From Kitasatospora sp. MAA4 (lineage in GTDB: Bacteria; Actinomycetota; Actinomycetes; Streptomycetales; Streptomycetaceae): DNA of 64,000 bases. The notes below the pieces were generated by a model. It was not told the origin of the DNA, did no database searches, and was given only the letters and a program-made list of their open reading frames with translations. Positions 27,895 through 37,651 of this stretch are shown here, in pieces. The stretch covers positions 1 to 64,000 of the forward strand of contig NZ_JARZAI010000023.1 in assembly GCF_029893355.1 (NCBI RefSeq). The letters are read 5' to 3'. A program made the translations under genes and the position numbers. Numbering within the stretch: the stretch's first letter is position 1; every line of letters starts with the position of its first letter.

Positions 27895-29283
27895 TCAGGA
27901 GGTGACGACGGTGACCTCGCCGAGGCCGAGTTCCTTGACCTGGTCGCGGATCACCGAGGCGTCCCCGACCAGCACGGTCACCAGTCGGTCGGGCTGGAAG
28001 CCGCTGACCACGGCGTCGGTGGCGGCCTGCGTGCTCAGGACGGCCATCTGCCGGTAGACCTCGGCCTGGAAGTCGTCGGACAGGTGCTGCTCCACCTGGT
28101 CGGCGAGGGTGCTGGCCACCGAGCCGGCGGTCTCGTACCGGAGCGGGGCGACCCCGACCAGGTACTGCACGGCCTCCTCGCGCTCGGCGTCGGTGAGGCC
28201 CTCGGCGGCCAGGGTGCGCAGGATGGTCCAGGTGTCGGCCAGCGCGGGAGCGGTGGAGGCGGTGTCCACCGAGCCGCTGATGGCGAGCAGCGCTCGGCCC
28301 GAGCCGTCGGGCGCGGAGCGCAGCGGCTGGGCGAAGGCCCGTACGCCGTAGGTGTAGCCCTTCTCCTCGCGCAGCACCCGGTCCAGCCGGGAGGTGAGGG
28401 TGCCGCCGAGGCAGTAGGTGCCGAGCACCTGCGCGGCCCAGGCCGGGTCGTGCCGGTCGGGTCCGATCCGGCCGATCAGCAGCTGGGTCTGGACGGCGCC
28501 GGGCCGGTCGACGATGATCACGCGGCCGGTGTCGTCGGCGGTGACCGGCGCGGCCTTGCTGGGCTCGGCCCGGTCGCCCGTCCAGGTGCCCAGGGTGGAC
28601 TCCAGCAGCGCCGGGAGGTCCACGCCCGTGAGGTCGCCGACGACGACCACGGTGGCGGTGGAGGGGCGGACGTGCGCGTCGTAGAAGGCCTTGACCGCGC
28701 TGCGGTCGATCCGCTTGACGCTCTCTGCGCTCCCGGCCCGCGGGCGCGAGAGGCGGTCCGCGGAGTCGAAGAGCTCGGCGTAGAGCGCCTTCGCCGCACG
28801 CCGGGCCGGGTTGGCCTGCTCGTGGACGATCTCGTCGAGGCGGTTGGCGACCAGCCGCTCGATCTCGTCCTCGGGCAGCGCGGGAGAGCGCAGCGCGTCG
28901 GCGAGCAGCGTCAGGCCGCGCTCCAGACGGGAGACCGGCACCTCCAGGGCGACCCGGATGCAGGGGTGGTCGGCGTTCGCGTCCAGGGTGGCGCCGGCGC
29001 GCTCCAGCTCGCCGGCGAACTGCTCGGCGGTGAGCGTGTCGGTGCCCTCGTTGAGCGCCCGGGCCAGGATGGTCGCGACGCCCTCCAGCTCGGTGGGCTC
29101 GGCGGCGAGCGGGGCGTCGACCAGCACGTCGACGGCCACCAGCTGCTGGCCGGGACGGTCGCAGTGCAGCACCGTCAGGCCGTTGGCCAGCGCCGAGCGG
29201 CTGGGCGCGGGGAAGGCCCAGGGTGACGGCGTGCCAGGCTGAGGCTGGGGGTGGAAGGTCATGGTGGGGACGAAGGTGCTCAT
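27895..29283 (-). CDS. M16 family pseudo-peptidase subunit
   Basis: 462 residues with the two-domain M16 fold (SRSALANGLTVLHC, later EEKGYTYGVRAFAQP, the Arg/Tyr motif), but the zinc motif HxxEH is missing: the matching region reads LEGVATILARAL. In M16B systems such a subunit pairs with an active partner to build the closed chamber. Overlaps the active subunit by ATGA, so the two are translationally coupled. Likely cytoplasmic heterodimer degrading peptides. Confidence 0.9.
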   Translation of the reverse strand: MSTFVPTMTFHPQPQPGTPSPWAFPAPSRSALANGLTVLHCDRPGQQLVAVDVLVDAPLAAEPTELEGVATILARALNEGTDTLTAEQFAGELERAGATLDANADHPCIRVALEVPVSRLERGLTLLADALRSPALPEDEIERLVANRLDEIVHEQANPARRAAKALYAELFDSADRLSRPRAGSAESVKRIDRSAVKAFYDAHVRPSTATVVVVGDLTGVDLPALLESTLGTWTGDRAEPSKAAPVTADDTGRVIIVDRPGAVQTQLLIGRIGPDRHDPAWAAQVLGTYCLGGTLTSRLDRVLREEKGYTYGVRAFAQPLRSAPDGSGRALLAISGSVDTASTAPALADTWTILRTLAAEGLTDAEREEAVQYLVGVAPLRYETAGSVASTLADQVEQHLSDDFQAEVYRQMAVLSTQAATDAVVSGFQPDRLVTVLVGDASVIRDQVKELGLGEVTVVTS

Positions 29284-30614
29284 GCGGCGTCCTCCTCGGC
29301 GTTGTCGGAGTCGGCGTCGGCGGTGGCCAGCGGCTCGTAGACCAGCACGGCGCGGTTGTCGGGTCGCAGGCGGGCCGCGGCGACCGCCCTGACCTCCTCC
29401 GCGGTGACGTCCAGGACCTTGCCGAGCGCGTCGTTGACCAGCTTGGGGTCGCCGAACAGCACGGCGAAGCGGCAGAGTTCGTCGGCCCGGCCGCTGACGG
29501 TGGTCAGCCGGTCCAGCCACTCCCGCTCGATCTGCGCCTGCGCGCGCTCCAGCTCCTCGGGCGTGGGGCCCTCGGCGGCGAAGCGGGCGAGCTCCTCGTC
29601 GACGGCGCTCTCGATCTGCGCGATCGTCGCGTCGCCGGAGGTCTTGACGTCGAGCCAGCCGAGCGAGGGGGCGCCGGCCAGTCGCAGCAGGCCGAAGCCG
29701 GCCGACACGGCGGTGCGGTCGCGCCGGACCAGCCGGTTGTAGAGGCGGCTGGACTCGCCGGAGCCGAGGACGGTGAGCGCGAGGTCGGCGGCGTCGGCCT
29801 CCCGGGTGCCGTCGTGCGGCAGGCGGTAGGCGGACATCAGCGCGCGGGAGGGGACCTCCTCCTCGACCAGCTCGCGGATCTCCTGGCCGATCACCTCGGG
29901 CAGCGTGCCGTCGCGCGGCGGCTGCTTGCCGTCGTGCGCGGGGATGGACCCGAAGTACTTCTCGACCCAGGCGATGGTCTGCTCGGGGTCGAAGTCGCCG
30001 ACGATCGAGAGCACCGCGTTGTTGGGGGCGTAGTACGTACGGAAGAACGTGCGGGCGTCTTCCAGGGTGGCCGCGTCCAGGTCGGCCATCGAGCCGATCG
30101 GGGTGTGGTGGTAGGGGTGGCCGTCGGGGTAGGAGAGCCGGGTGAGCTTCTCGAACGCCGTGCCGTAGGGCACGTTGTCGTAGCGCTGGCGGCGCTCGTT
30201 CTTGACGACGTCGCGCTGGTTCTCCATCGACGCGTCGTCCAGCGCGGCGAGCAGCGAACCCATCCGGTCGGCCTCCAGCCAGAGCGCGAGCTCCACCTGG
30301 TGGGTCGGCATGGTCTCGAAGTAGTTGGTGCGCTCGAAACTGGTGGTGCCGTTGAGTGAACCGCCGGCGCCCTGCACGAGTTCGAAGTGGCCGTTGTTCG
30401 AGACGTTGGCGGAGCCCTGGAACATCAGGTGCTCGAAGAGGTGCGCCAGACCCGTACGGCCCTTCACCTCATGGCGGGAACCGACGTCGTACCAGAGGCA
30501 GACGGCGGCCACCGGGGTGAGGTGGTCCTCTGAGAGCACCACGCGCAGGCCGTTGGCCAGGCGGTGCTCGGTGATCGCGATGCCTTTGGTGGAGGCGGGG
30601 GCCGGGTTGGCCAT
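29280..30614 (-). CDS. M16 family zinc metallopeptidase (active subunit)
   Basis: 444 residues. Inverted zinc motif HLFEHLMF (near 58-65) with a downstream acidic ligand in MENQRDVVKNERRQRYDN. Cleaves oligopeptides in a chamber formed with the downstream pseudo-subunit. No signal peptide is evident. Diverges from parC across 243 bases. Confidence 0.93.
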   Translation of the reverse strand: MANPAPASTKGIAITEHRLANGLRVVLSEDHLTPVAAVCLWYDVGSRHEVKGRTGLAHLFEHLMFQGSANVSNNGHFELVQGAGGSLNGTTSFERTNYFETMPTHQVELALWLEADRMGSLLAALDDASMENQRDVVKNERRQRYDNVPYGTAFEKLTRLSYPDGHPYHHTPIGSMADLDAATLEDARTFFRTYYAPNNAVLSIVGDFDPEQTIAWVEKYFGSIPAHDGKQPPRDGTLPEVIGQEIRELVEEEVPSRALMSAYRLPHDGTREADAADLALTVLGSGESSRLYNRLVRRDRTAVSAGFGLLRLAGAPSLGWLDVKTSGDATIAQIESAVDEELARFAAEGPTPEELERAQAQIEREWLDRLTTVSGRADELCRFAVLFGDPKLVNDALGKVLDVTAEEVRAVAAARLRPDNRAVLVYEPLATADADSDNAEEDAA

Positions 30615-30857
30615 GCGCTCGGGTCCTTCCCGTCAGTTTGGGGTCGGGGGGATCATCGGTTGTCAGCAGCCCCCATTGTGGTGCAACGTGCCAGGGCCGT
30701 AGCCGCGTCCGCGCGGATGGGCCGTTCGCCAGCGGCGGAAGTGGGCACGGGGGCGGCCCTTGGCGGGCGCTGTCGGTAAGAGGGTCCACAATGGGGGGCG
30801 CCGTACCCCGGTGACGACACGTGATGCAGCTGACAGACGCAAGGGAGCCCCGCCGCG

Positions 30858-33317
30858 ATGGCCCGCCGCAGTTCGCCGACCCCGCCGCCCGGAGACTTCG
30901 AGGAGCGGATCCTCGATGTCGACGTTGTGGACGAGATGCAGGGTTCGTTCCTGGAGTACGCCTACTCGGTGATCTACTCCCGTGCTCTGCCGGACGCGCG
31001 GGACGGCCTCAAGCCGGTGCACCGCCGAATCCTGTACCAGGCCAACGAGATGGGCCTGCGCCCGGAGCGCTCGCACGTGAAGTGCGCCCGCGTGGTCGGC
31101 GAGGTGATGGGTCGGCTTCACCCGCACGGGGACGCCTCGATCTACGACTCGATCGTCCGGATGGCACAGCCGTTCTCGATGCGGGTGCCGCTGATCGACG
31201 GCCACGGCAACTTCGGTTCGCTCGGCAACGACGACCCGCCGGCCGCGATGCGCTACACCGAGTCCCGGCTGACGGCCGCCTCGATGGCGCTGGTGGAGTC
31301 GATCCACGAGGACACCGTCGACTTCGGGCCGAACTACGACGGCAGCGAGCAGGAGCCGGCGGTGCTCCCGGCCGCCTTCCCGAACCTGCTGGTCAACGGT
31401 GCCTCGGGGATCGCGGTCGGGATGGCGACCAACATGCCGCCGCACAACCTCAGCGAGGTGGTGGCCGCCGCCCGGCACCTGATCAAGCACCCGAGCGCCG
31501 ACCTCGACACCCTGATGCGCTTCATCCCGGGCCCGGACCTGCCGACCGGCGGCCGGATCGTCGGCCTCTCCGGCATCCGCGACGCCTACGAGAACGGCCG
31601 CGGCACCTTCAAGATCCGCGCCACCGCGACGGTCCAGGACGTCACCCCGCGCCGCAAGGGCATCGTGGTGACCGAACTGCCGTTCACGGTCGGCCCGGAG
31701 AAGGTGATCGCCAAGATCAAGGACCTGGTCGGCGCCAAGAAGCTGCAGGGCATCGCGGACGTCAAGGACCTCACGGACCGCGAGCACGGCCTGCGGCTGG
31801 TGATCGAGGTCAAGAACGGCTTCGTCCCCGAGGCGCTGCTCCAGCAGCTCTACAAGCTGACGCCGATGGAGGAGACCTTCGGCATCAACAACGTGGCGCT
31901 GGTGGACGGCCAGCCGCTGACGCTGGGCCTCAAGGAGCTGCTGGAGGTCTACGTCGACCACCGCTTCGAGGTGGTCCGCCGACGCAGCGAGTTCCGTCGC
32001 CGCAAGCGCCAGGAGCGGCTGCACCTGGTCGAGGGCCTGCTGGTGGCGCTGGTCGACATCGACGAGGTCATCGCGCTGATCCGCTCCAGCGACAACGCGA
32101 CGCAGGCCAAGGAGCGCCTGATGGAGCGCTTCTCGCTCTCCGAGGTGCAGACCGCCTACATCCTCGACACGCCGCTGCGCCGGCTGACCCGCTTCGACCG
32201 GGTCGAGCTGGAGGCGGAGCAGACCAAGCTCTCCACCGAGATCGCCGAGCTGACCGAGATCCTGGAGTCGGACAGCAAGCTGCGCAGCGTGGTCTCCAAC
32301 GAAATGGGCGCGGTGGCCAAGCAGTTCGGCACCGAGCGGCGCACCGTGCTGCTGGAGGCCGGGGCGCTGCCGTCGGCCGCGCTGGCGGTGCCGCTGGAGG
32401 TGGCCGACGACCCGTGCCGGGTGCTGCTCTCCTCCACCGGGCTGCTGGCCCGCACCGCGGACGGCGAGCCGGTCGAGCTGGGGGAGCCCTCGACGAGCCG
32501 TTCCAAGCACGACGTGATCGTCTCCGCGGTGCCCGCCACCGCACGGGCCGACGTCGGCGCGGTGACCTCGGCCGGGCGGGTGCTGCGGCTGCCGGTGATC
32601 GACCTGCCCGCGCTGCCGCCGCAGCCCTCGCTCTCGCTGGCCGGCGGGGCGCAGGTCGGCGAGCTGCTCCGGCTGGAGCCGGGTGAGCGTCTGATCGCGC
32701 TGACCACGCTGGACGAGTCCTCGCCCGGCCTGGCGCTGGGCACAGCGCAGGGCGTGGTGAAGCGGGTGGTGCCGGAGTGGCCCGCCAACAAGGACGATTT
32801 CGAGGTGATCTCGCTCAAGGACGGCGACGAGGTGGTGGGCGCGGTCGAGCTGCGCACCGGCGAGGAGGACCTGGTCTTCATCGCCAGCGACGCCCAGCTG
32901 CTGCGCTACCCGGCCGGCCAGGTGCGCCCGCAGGGCCGCCCGGCGGGCGGGATGGCCGGCATCAAGCTGACCGACGGCGCCCGGGTGCTCTCCTTCACGG
33001 CAGTCGACCCGGCGGTGGACGCCGTGGTGGTCTCGGTGGCCGGCGCCTCGGGGACGCTCACTGGCGAGGCGCAGAGCAGCTGGAAGGTGACGCCCTTCGA
33101 GCAGTACCCGCGCAAGGGCCGGGCCACCGGCGGGGTGCGCTGCCAGCGCTTCCTGCGCGGCGAGGACGCACTGGCGTTCGCCTGGGCGGGCGCGGTACCG
33201 GCCCGGGCGGCCGCGGCCAACGGCGCGCCGGTGCAACTGCCGGAGCGCGACCCGCGCAGGGACGGCTCGGGCACGCCGGTGACCACGCCGGTCGCCGCCG
33301 TCGCGGGACCGGCCTGA
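30858..33317 (+). CDS. parC: DNA topoisomerase IV subunit A
   Basis: 819 residues. Breaks and rejoins DNA in decatenation, working with ParE encoded 7 kb to the right. DGLKPVHRRILY (49-60), catalytic Tyr133 in MRYTESRLTA, and a C-terminal beta-propeller domain of about 300 residues. Called parC rather than gyrA from the location with parE and hrdB in Streptomyces. The residue matching E. coli GyrA Ser83 is Ala93 (HGDASIYDS), as in mycobacterial GyrA. Monocistronic. Confidence 0.9.
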   Translation: MARRSSPTPPPGDFEERILDVDVVDEMQGSFLEYAYSVIYSRALPDARDGLKPVHRRILYQANEMGLRPERSHVKCARVVGEVMGRLHPHGDASIYDSIVRMAQPFSMRVPLIDGHGNFGSLGNDDPPAAMRYTESRLTAASMALVESIHEDTVDFGPNYDGSEQEPAVLPAAFPNLLVNGASGIAVGMATNMPPHNLSEVVAAARHLIKHPSADLDTLMRFIPGPDLPTGGRIVGLSGIRDAYENGRGTFKIRATATVQDVTPRRKGIVVTELPFTVGPEKVIAKIKDLVGAKKLQGIADVKDLTDREHGLRLVIEVKNGFVPEALLQQLYKLTPMEETFGINNVALVDGQPLTLGLKELLEVYVDHRFEVVRRRSEFRRRKRQERLHLVEGLLVALVDIDEVIALIRSSDNATQAKERLMERFSLSEVQTAYILDTPLRRLTRFDRVELEAEQTKLSTEIAELTEILESDSKLRSVVSNEMGAVAKQFGTERRTVLLEAGALPSAALAVPLEVADDPCRVLLSSTGLLARTADGEPVELGEPSTSRSKHDVIVSAVPATARADVGAVTSAGRVLRLPVIDLPALPPQPSLSLAGGAQVGELLRLEPGERLIALTTLDESSPGLALGTAQGVVKRVVPEWPANKDDFEVISLKDGDEVVGAVELRTGEEDLVFIASDAQLLRYPAGQVRPQGRPAGGMAGIKLTDGARVLSFTAVDPAVDAVVVSVAGASGTLTGEAQSSWKVTPFEQYPRKGRATGGVRCQRFLRGEDALAFAWAGAVPARAAAANGAPVQLPERDPRRDGSGTPVTTPVAAVAGPA

Positions 33318-33380
33318 CCGGTCTCACAGACGGGCGCTCGCTTGGGTCACCCGTCCGCCGGCGCGGGTAGGGTGACCTAA

Positions 33381-34307
33381 GTGACCACCTGTGCGACGCT
33401 GTCGAGCGAGCTGACCGAGCCCCTGTCCGCCACCGCCGCCACTGCCACCACGTGGCTGCTGATAGAGCAGTCCGGGCCGTGGGGTGCCAAGGCGCTCGAT
33501 GAGAGCCACCTCCCTGCGGGGTTGGGCCGAGCCCTGGACGCGGCCTGCGCGGGAACCGGCGTGCGCCCGGCGCTGATCCGGCGCCCGGGACGGCATGCCG
33601 ACACCCACGCCGACTCCGGGCACCAGGTCGTGCTGGCGCACACAGCGCCGGGCAACTCCTGGCTGCGACGGGCCGAACTCGCCGACCTGAGCGAGCTGCT
33701 GACGCTGGATCTGGCAGCCGCGGGCGCCGGGGAGCACGGCGGCTTCGGCGCCGCGCACACCGGCGGCCCGCTGGCGCTGGTGTGCACCAACGGCCGCCGC
33801 GACCGCTGCTGCGCGCTGCTGGGCCGTCCGCTGGCCGCCGAGCTGGCGGCGGCCGGGCACAGCGAGGTCTGGGAGGTCACCCACCTCGGCGGCCACCGCT
33901 TCTCCCCCACCATGCTGGTGCTGCCCTACGGATACGCCTACGGACGGCTGACCGAGGCCCGCGCCAAGGAGATCCTGGCCGCGACGGCCGCCGGGCACAC
34001 GGTGCCGCAATTCTCCCGGGGGCGCTCGTACTGGGACCGTCCGGCGCAGGCGGCCGAGCAGGCGGTACGGGAACTCACCGGCGACACGGCCGCCGACGTC
34101 CTGACGATCGCCCAGCAGCCGGCCGGCGAGGAGCACTGGGACTGCCTGGTGTCGCACCTGGACGGCCGGAGCTGGCAGGTGGAGGTGGCACAGGAGTTGA
34201 GCCTGCCCGCGCGTCCGGAGAGCTGCGGCAAGACGCCGGGCACCCCGAGCCGGATGGCCGTCCGCTCCGTCACGGCGGTGGATCCGGTGGGCGCTCACCA
34301 GGCGTGA
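33381..34307 (+). CDS. Sucrase/ferredoxin-like family protein
   Basis: 308 residues with a thioredoxin-like ferredoxin domain: CTNGRRDRCCALLG near 135 and HLGGHRFSPTMLVLP near 170, the Cys/His residues that hold a [2Fe-2S] cluster in this family. Role unknown, presumably electron transfer. A TAGGGT hexamer ends 7 bases before the GTG and no ribosome site exists, so the transcript is probably leaderless. Confidence 0.86.
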   Translation: MTTCATLSSELTEPLSATAATATTWLLIEQSGPWGAKALDESHLPAGLGRALDAACAGTGVRPALIRRPGRHADTHADSGHQVVLAHTAPGNSWLRRAELADLSELLTLDLAAAGAGEHGGFGAAHTGGPLALVCTNGRRDRCCALLGRPLAAELAAAGHSEVWEVTHLGGHRFSPTMLVLPYGYAYGRLTEARAKEILAATAAGHTVPQFSRGRSYWDRPAQAAEQAVRELTGDTAADVLTIAQQPAGEEHWDCLVSHLDGRSWQVEVAQELSLPARPESCGKTPGTPSRMAVRSVTAVDPVGAHQA

Positions 34308-34366
34308 CCGCTCGTCCGGAGGATTCCACCGGGCGCCGCGGCCGAACCGGTGCCTAGCGTGGCGCC

Positions 34367-35239
34367 ATGGACATACGCACCCAGACCGTCGTGAAACCGG
34401 ACCGACCGCGCGGCCACCGGGCCGCCCGACTTCGGCGCGGCATCGGCATCGCCACCGCGGTGGTGGCGGGTGCCGGGGCGATCAGCCTCGGCGCCGCCGC
34501 CGGAACCGCGAGCGCCGAGCCCGCCCCCAGCCATGCGGGCTGGGACGGCTCGGTCTACTGGTTCACCAACAGCGACGGCGACTGGCGCTGGACCAGCCAC
34601 CAGGACATCTACCTGGAGCGGACCGGCGCCGACGACAGCGGCTACTCCTCCGACAGCAGCTACAACGACAGCGGCAGCGACGGCCCGAGCGCCTCGAACG
34701 GCGACATCCAGCAGGGCTGGGACGGATCGGTCTACTGGTTCAAGAACAGCAGCGGCACCTGGCGCTACACCAGCCACGAGGACATCTACCTCGACCGGAT
34801 CGGATCCGGCTCCGGATCCGGCTCTGCCGGTGACAGCACGGCCTCCGGCCCCTCGGACTCCGCCGCCCGCGGCAGCGGCGACACCGAGGCGGCCGTCGAG
34901 TTCGCCCTCGCCCAGGTCGGCAAGCCGTTCGAGATGGGCGGCAACGGGCCGGACGACTACGACTGCTCGGGCCTGGTCCAGCAGGCCTACCTGCGCGCCG
35001 GCATCTCGCTGCCGCGGATCGCCGACGAGCAGTACGGCGCCACCACGCCGATCAGCTCCAGCGATCTGCAGCGCGGCGACCTGCTCTACTGGTCCTACGA
35101 CGGCTCCCCCGGCCAGATCCACCACACCGCCATCTACCTCGGCGACAACCAGTACGTCGAGGCGGCGCACCCCGGCACGAACGTCCGGATCTCCCACCTG
35201 AACAGCGGCAACTGGCCGACCCAGACCGGTCGGCCCTGA
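34367..35239 (+). CDS. Secreted NlpC/P60 peptidase with duplicated N-terminal module
   Basis: 290 residues. Signal peptide 1-50 (Arg-rich start, hydrophobic core, cleavage after ASA). Two copies of a 30-residue unit at 58-87 and 117-146, each beginning GWDGSVYWF and ending DIYL-R-G, joined by Ser/Gly/Asp-rich linkers. C-terminal NlpC/P60 domain from about 173 with Cys200 (DYDCSGLVQQ), His253 (HHTAIYLG) and His268. Likely cleaves peptidoglycan stem peptides; the repeats may bind the wall. Confidence 0.9.
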   Translation: MDIRTQTVVKPDRPRGHRAARLRRGIGIATAVVAGAGAISLGAAAGTASAEPAPSHAGWDGSVYWFTNSDGDWRWTSHQDIYLERTGADDSGYSSDSSYNDSGSDGPSASNGDIQQGWDGSVYWFKNSSGTWRYTSHEDIYLDRIGSGSGSGSAGDSTASGPSDSAARGSGDTEAAVEFALAQVGKPFEMGGNGPDDYDCSGLVQQAYLRAGISLPRIADEQYGATTPISSSDLQRGDLLYWSYDGSPGQIHHTAIYLGDNQYVEAAHPGTNVRISHLNSGNWPTQTGRP

Positions 35240-35254
35240 CCCCGCGACCGTCGC

Positions 35255-35298
35255 AGACGGCCGTCCCCGGCAGCGCGCGCTGCCGGGGACGGCCGTCT
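35255..35298. terminator. Large perfect hairpin between convergent genes
   Basis: A 44-base perfect palindrome, arms AGACGGCCGTCCCCGGCAGCGC and its complement, giving about 20 pairs and a 4-base loop. Lies between the NlpC/P60 gene and the symporter gene. Confidence 0.93.
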
Positions 35299-35310
35299 GT
35301 CGCGGGCTCC

Positions 35311-36984
35311 TCAGACGGCGCCGGCGCCGGTGAGCGAGCGGACCTCCAGCTCCGCGAACTTGTCCGCGTCCGCGCGCTCCTCACCGCTGACCGTGCCGAC
35401 CCAACCGAGCAGGAAGCCCAGCGGGATGGAGATCAACCCGGGGTTCTCCAGCGGGAACCAGTGGAAGTCGACGCCGGGGAACATCGCGGTCTTGCTGCCG
35501 GAGACCACCGGCGAGAAGAGCACCAGCACCAGCGCCGGCACCAGCCCGCCGTACGTCGCCCAGCAGGCACCGCGGGTGGTGAAGCGGCGCCAGAACAGGT
35601 TGTAGAGCAGGGTCGGCAGGTTGGCCGAGGCCGCCACCGCGAAGGCCAGACTGACCAGGAAGGCCACGTTCAGCCGCTGCGCGAAGAGACTGAGCACGAT
35701 CGCCAGCCCGCCGATCAGCACAGCCGCCAACCTGGCCACCACCACCTCCCGGCGGTCCGTGACCGGCGGCTTGGCCGGGCTGCGGAACGCCTGCGCATAG
35801 AGGTCGTGCGCGAAGGAGACCGACGAGGCAAGGGTCAGACCGGCGACCACCGCCAGGATGGTGGCGAACGCGATGGCCGAGGTGATGGCGAAGAAGAGCG
35901 TCCCGCCGGTGCTGCCCTCGCCACCGCCGAGCTTCAGCGCGAGCAGCGGGACGGCCGTGTTGCCGGCCGAGTTCGCGGCGCGCACCGCCTTCGAGCCGAC
36001 CAGCGCGGTGGCGCCGAGGCCGAGCACCACGGTCATCAGGTAGAAGCAGCCGACCAGGCCGATCGCCCAGATCGTGGAGCGGCGCGCGGCGCGGGCGGTG
36101 GGCACGGTGTAGAAGCGCGAGAGGATGTGCGGCAGGCCGGCGGTACCGAGCACCAGGGCCAGGCCCAGGCTGACGAAGTCCAGCCGACTGGTGGCGCTGA
36201 CGCCGTACTTGAGACCGGGCTCCAGGTACTTATCCCCGGCGCCGCTGCCGCGGGCCGCGGCATGCATCAACTCGGCGAAGTCACCGCGGAAGTGGACCAG
36301 CACCAGGACGGTCAGCAGCACCGCGCCGACCATCAGCATCAGCGCCTTGACGATCTGGATCCAGGTGGTGGCGCGCATACCGCCGACCGTGACGTAGATG
36401 ATCATCAGGGCGCCGACCGCGACGATGGTCCAGGTCTTGGCCGCGGCGCCGGTGCTGCCGAGCAGCAGCGCGACCAGACTGCCGGCGCCGACCATCTGGG
36501 CGATCAGGTAGAGCAGCGTGACCACCACGCTGGAGATGCCGGCCGCGGCCCGGACCGGGCGCTGGCGCATCCGGGTGGCCAGTACGTCGGCCAGCGTGTA
36601 GCGGCCGGTGTTGCGGACCAGTTCGGCCACCCACATCAGCACGACCAGCCAGGCGACCAGGAAGCCGATGCTGTAGAGCATGCCGTCGTAGCCGTAGATC
36701 GCGATCAGCCCGGTCACCCCGAGGAAGGAGGCGGCCGAGAGGTAGTCGCCGGAGAGCGCGATGCCGTTCTGCAGCGGCCCGAAGTCGCGGCCGCCGGCGT
36801 AGAAGTCCTCGGTGGCCTGACCTCGGCGGCCGACCCACAGGGTGATCGCCAGGGTGACCACGACCACGAGCGCGAAGAGCACGATAGCCAGGTCGTGGTG
36901 CTGGCCGGCCGGCGGCGGTGGCGGCGCCAGCCGGTGGACGGGCAGGGGCGGTACGGGAGGCACGGGGACCTCGGAGAGTTTCAT
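35311..36984 (-). CDS. Sodium/solute symporter (acetate/monocarboxylate type)
   Basis: 557 residues, about 13 membrane segments after a Pro-rich N-terminus. SSS-family features: FYAGGRDFGPLQNGIALSGDYLSAASFLG and the partnership with an upstream DUF485 gene, which is typical of ActP/MctC-like acetate, pyruvate or propionate carriers. Start ATG 36984 overlaps the DUF485 stop (ATGA). Substrate inferred from family, not shown. Confidence 0.88.
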   Translation of the reverse strand: MKLSEVPVPPVPPLPVHRLAPPPPPAGQHHDLAIVLFALVVVVTLAITLWVGRRGQATEDFYAGGRDFGPLQNGIALSGDYLSAASFLGVTGLIAIYGYDGMLYSIGFLVAWLVVLMWVAELVRNTGRYTLADVLATRMRQRPVRAAAGISSVVVTLLYLIAQMVGAGSLVALLLGSTGAAAKTWTIVAVGALMIIYVTVGGMRATTWIQIVKALMLMVGAVLLTVLVLVHFRGDFAELMHAAARGSGAGDKYLEPGLKYGVSATSRLDFVSLGLALVLGTAGLPHILSRFYTVPTARAARRSTIWAIGLVGCFYLMTVVLGLGATALVGSKAVRAANSAGNTAVPLLALKLGGGEGSTGGTLFFAITSAIAFATILAVVAGLTLASSVSFAHDLYAQAFRSPAKPPVTDRREVVVARLAAVLIGGLAIVLSLFAQRLNVAFLVSLAFAVAASANLPTLLYNLFWRRFTTRGACWATYGGLVPALVLVLFSPVVSGSKTAMFPGVDFHWFPLENPGLISIPLGFLLGWVGTVSGEERADADKFAELEVRSLTGAGAV

Positions 36985-37598
36985 CGGAGCTGGTCCTGGG
37001 TGTCCCAGCGCAGACCGAGGGCGGCCCGGTCGCGCTTCGTGCGGGCGTTGCGGGAGTAAAGCCAGGTGATCACAAAGGTGGAGACGAACTGGAGCAATCC
37101 AAGAAGCCAGGCCACACTGAACGGCCCGGCGACCTGATGGCGCATCAGGTCGGGCGCGGCCGCCTGCGCGGCCACATAAAACAGGTACCAGCCGAGGAAT
37201 ACCGCGGTGGCGGGAAATACGAATTTCCGATAGCTGCGGCGGATCTCCTGGAAGGCGTCGCTGCGCTGGACCTCCCGGTAGACCTGCGCCGCGGCCGGGT
37301 CCGGCGGGCGCTCGGCCGGCGGCTGCGGACGCGGCGCCGGGACGACGGCAGCGGCGGTGACGGCGACGACTGGCTTGGCGGCCGATGGGCCCTTGGCCCG
37401 CTGCGCCACGACGGCCGGGCCGGGCGCCGACCACCAGTCGAACCGCTGGCCCGCTCGGGGCCTACGACCCGCTGGTCCGGTGACTTCCTGATGTGCCAAT
37501 GCTGCTCCTGGCCCGTAATGCGCCACCGAGCGGTGGGCGTCGGTATCGGCGCCGGGCATTCCGGACGGCCCGGATCCAAACCGGCGTACCGACGGCAC
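36981..37598 (-). CDS. DUF485 domain-containing membrane protein
   Basis: 205 residues. The C-terminal 100 residues are DUF485 (YREVQRSDAFQEIRRSYRKFVFP, then two membrane segments near 125-145 and 160-185). Works as small partner of the symporter encoded next. The N-terminal 100 residues are Pro/Ala-rich and not conserved. GTG 37598 is the open limit; ATG 37559 is another candidate. A 24-bp palindrome lies upstream. Confidence 0.8.
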   Translation of the reverse strand: MPSVRRFGSGPSGMPGADTDAHRSVAHYGPGAALAHQEVTGPAGRRPRAGQRFDWWSAPGPAVVAQRAKGPSAAKPVVAVTAAAVVPAPRPQPPAERPPDPAAAQVYREVQRSDAFQEIRRSYRKFVFPATAVFLGWYLFYVAAQAAAPDLMRHQVAGPFSVAWLLGLLQFVSTFVITWLYSRNARTKRDRAALGLRWDTQDQLR

Positions 37599-37651
37599 CC
37601 TGACGGGACCATGATGACGGGTCAGAAACCATTTTGCGGCATTCAGCAGGA

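Noticed and set aside
30663..33236. 857-codon minus-strand frame opposite parC
   Set aside because: Shadow of parC, rich in His, Arg and Gln as expected from reversed GC-rich codons.
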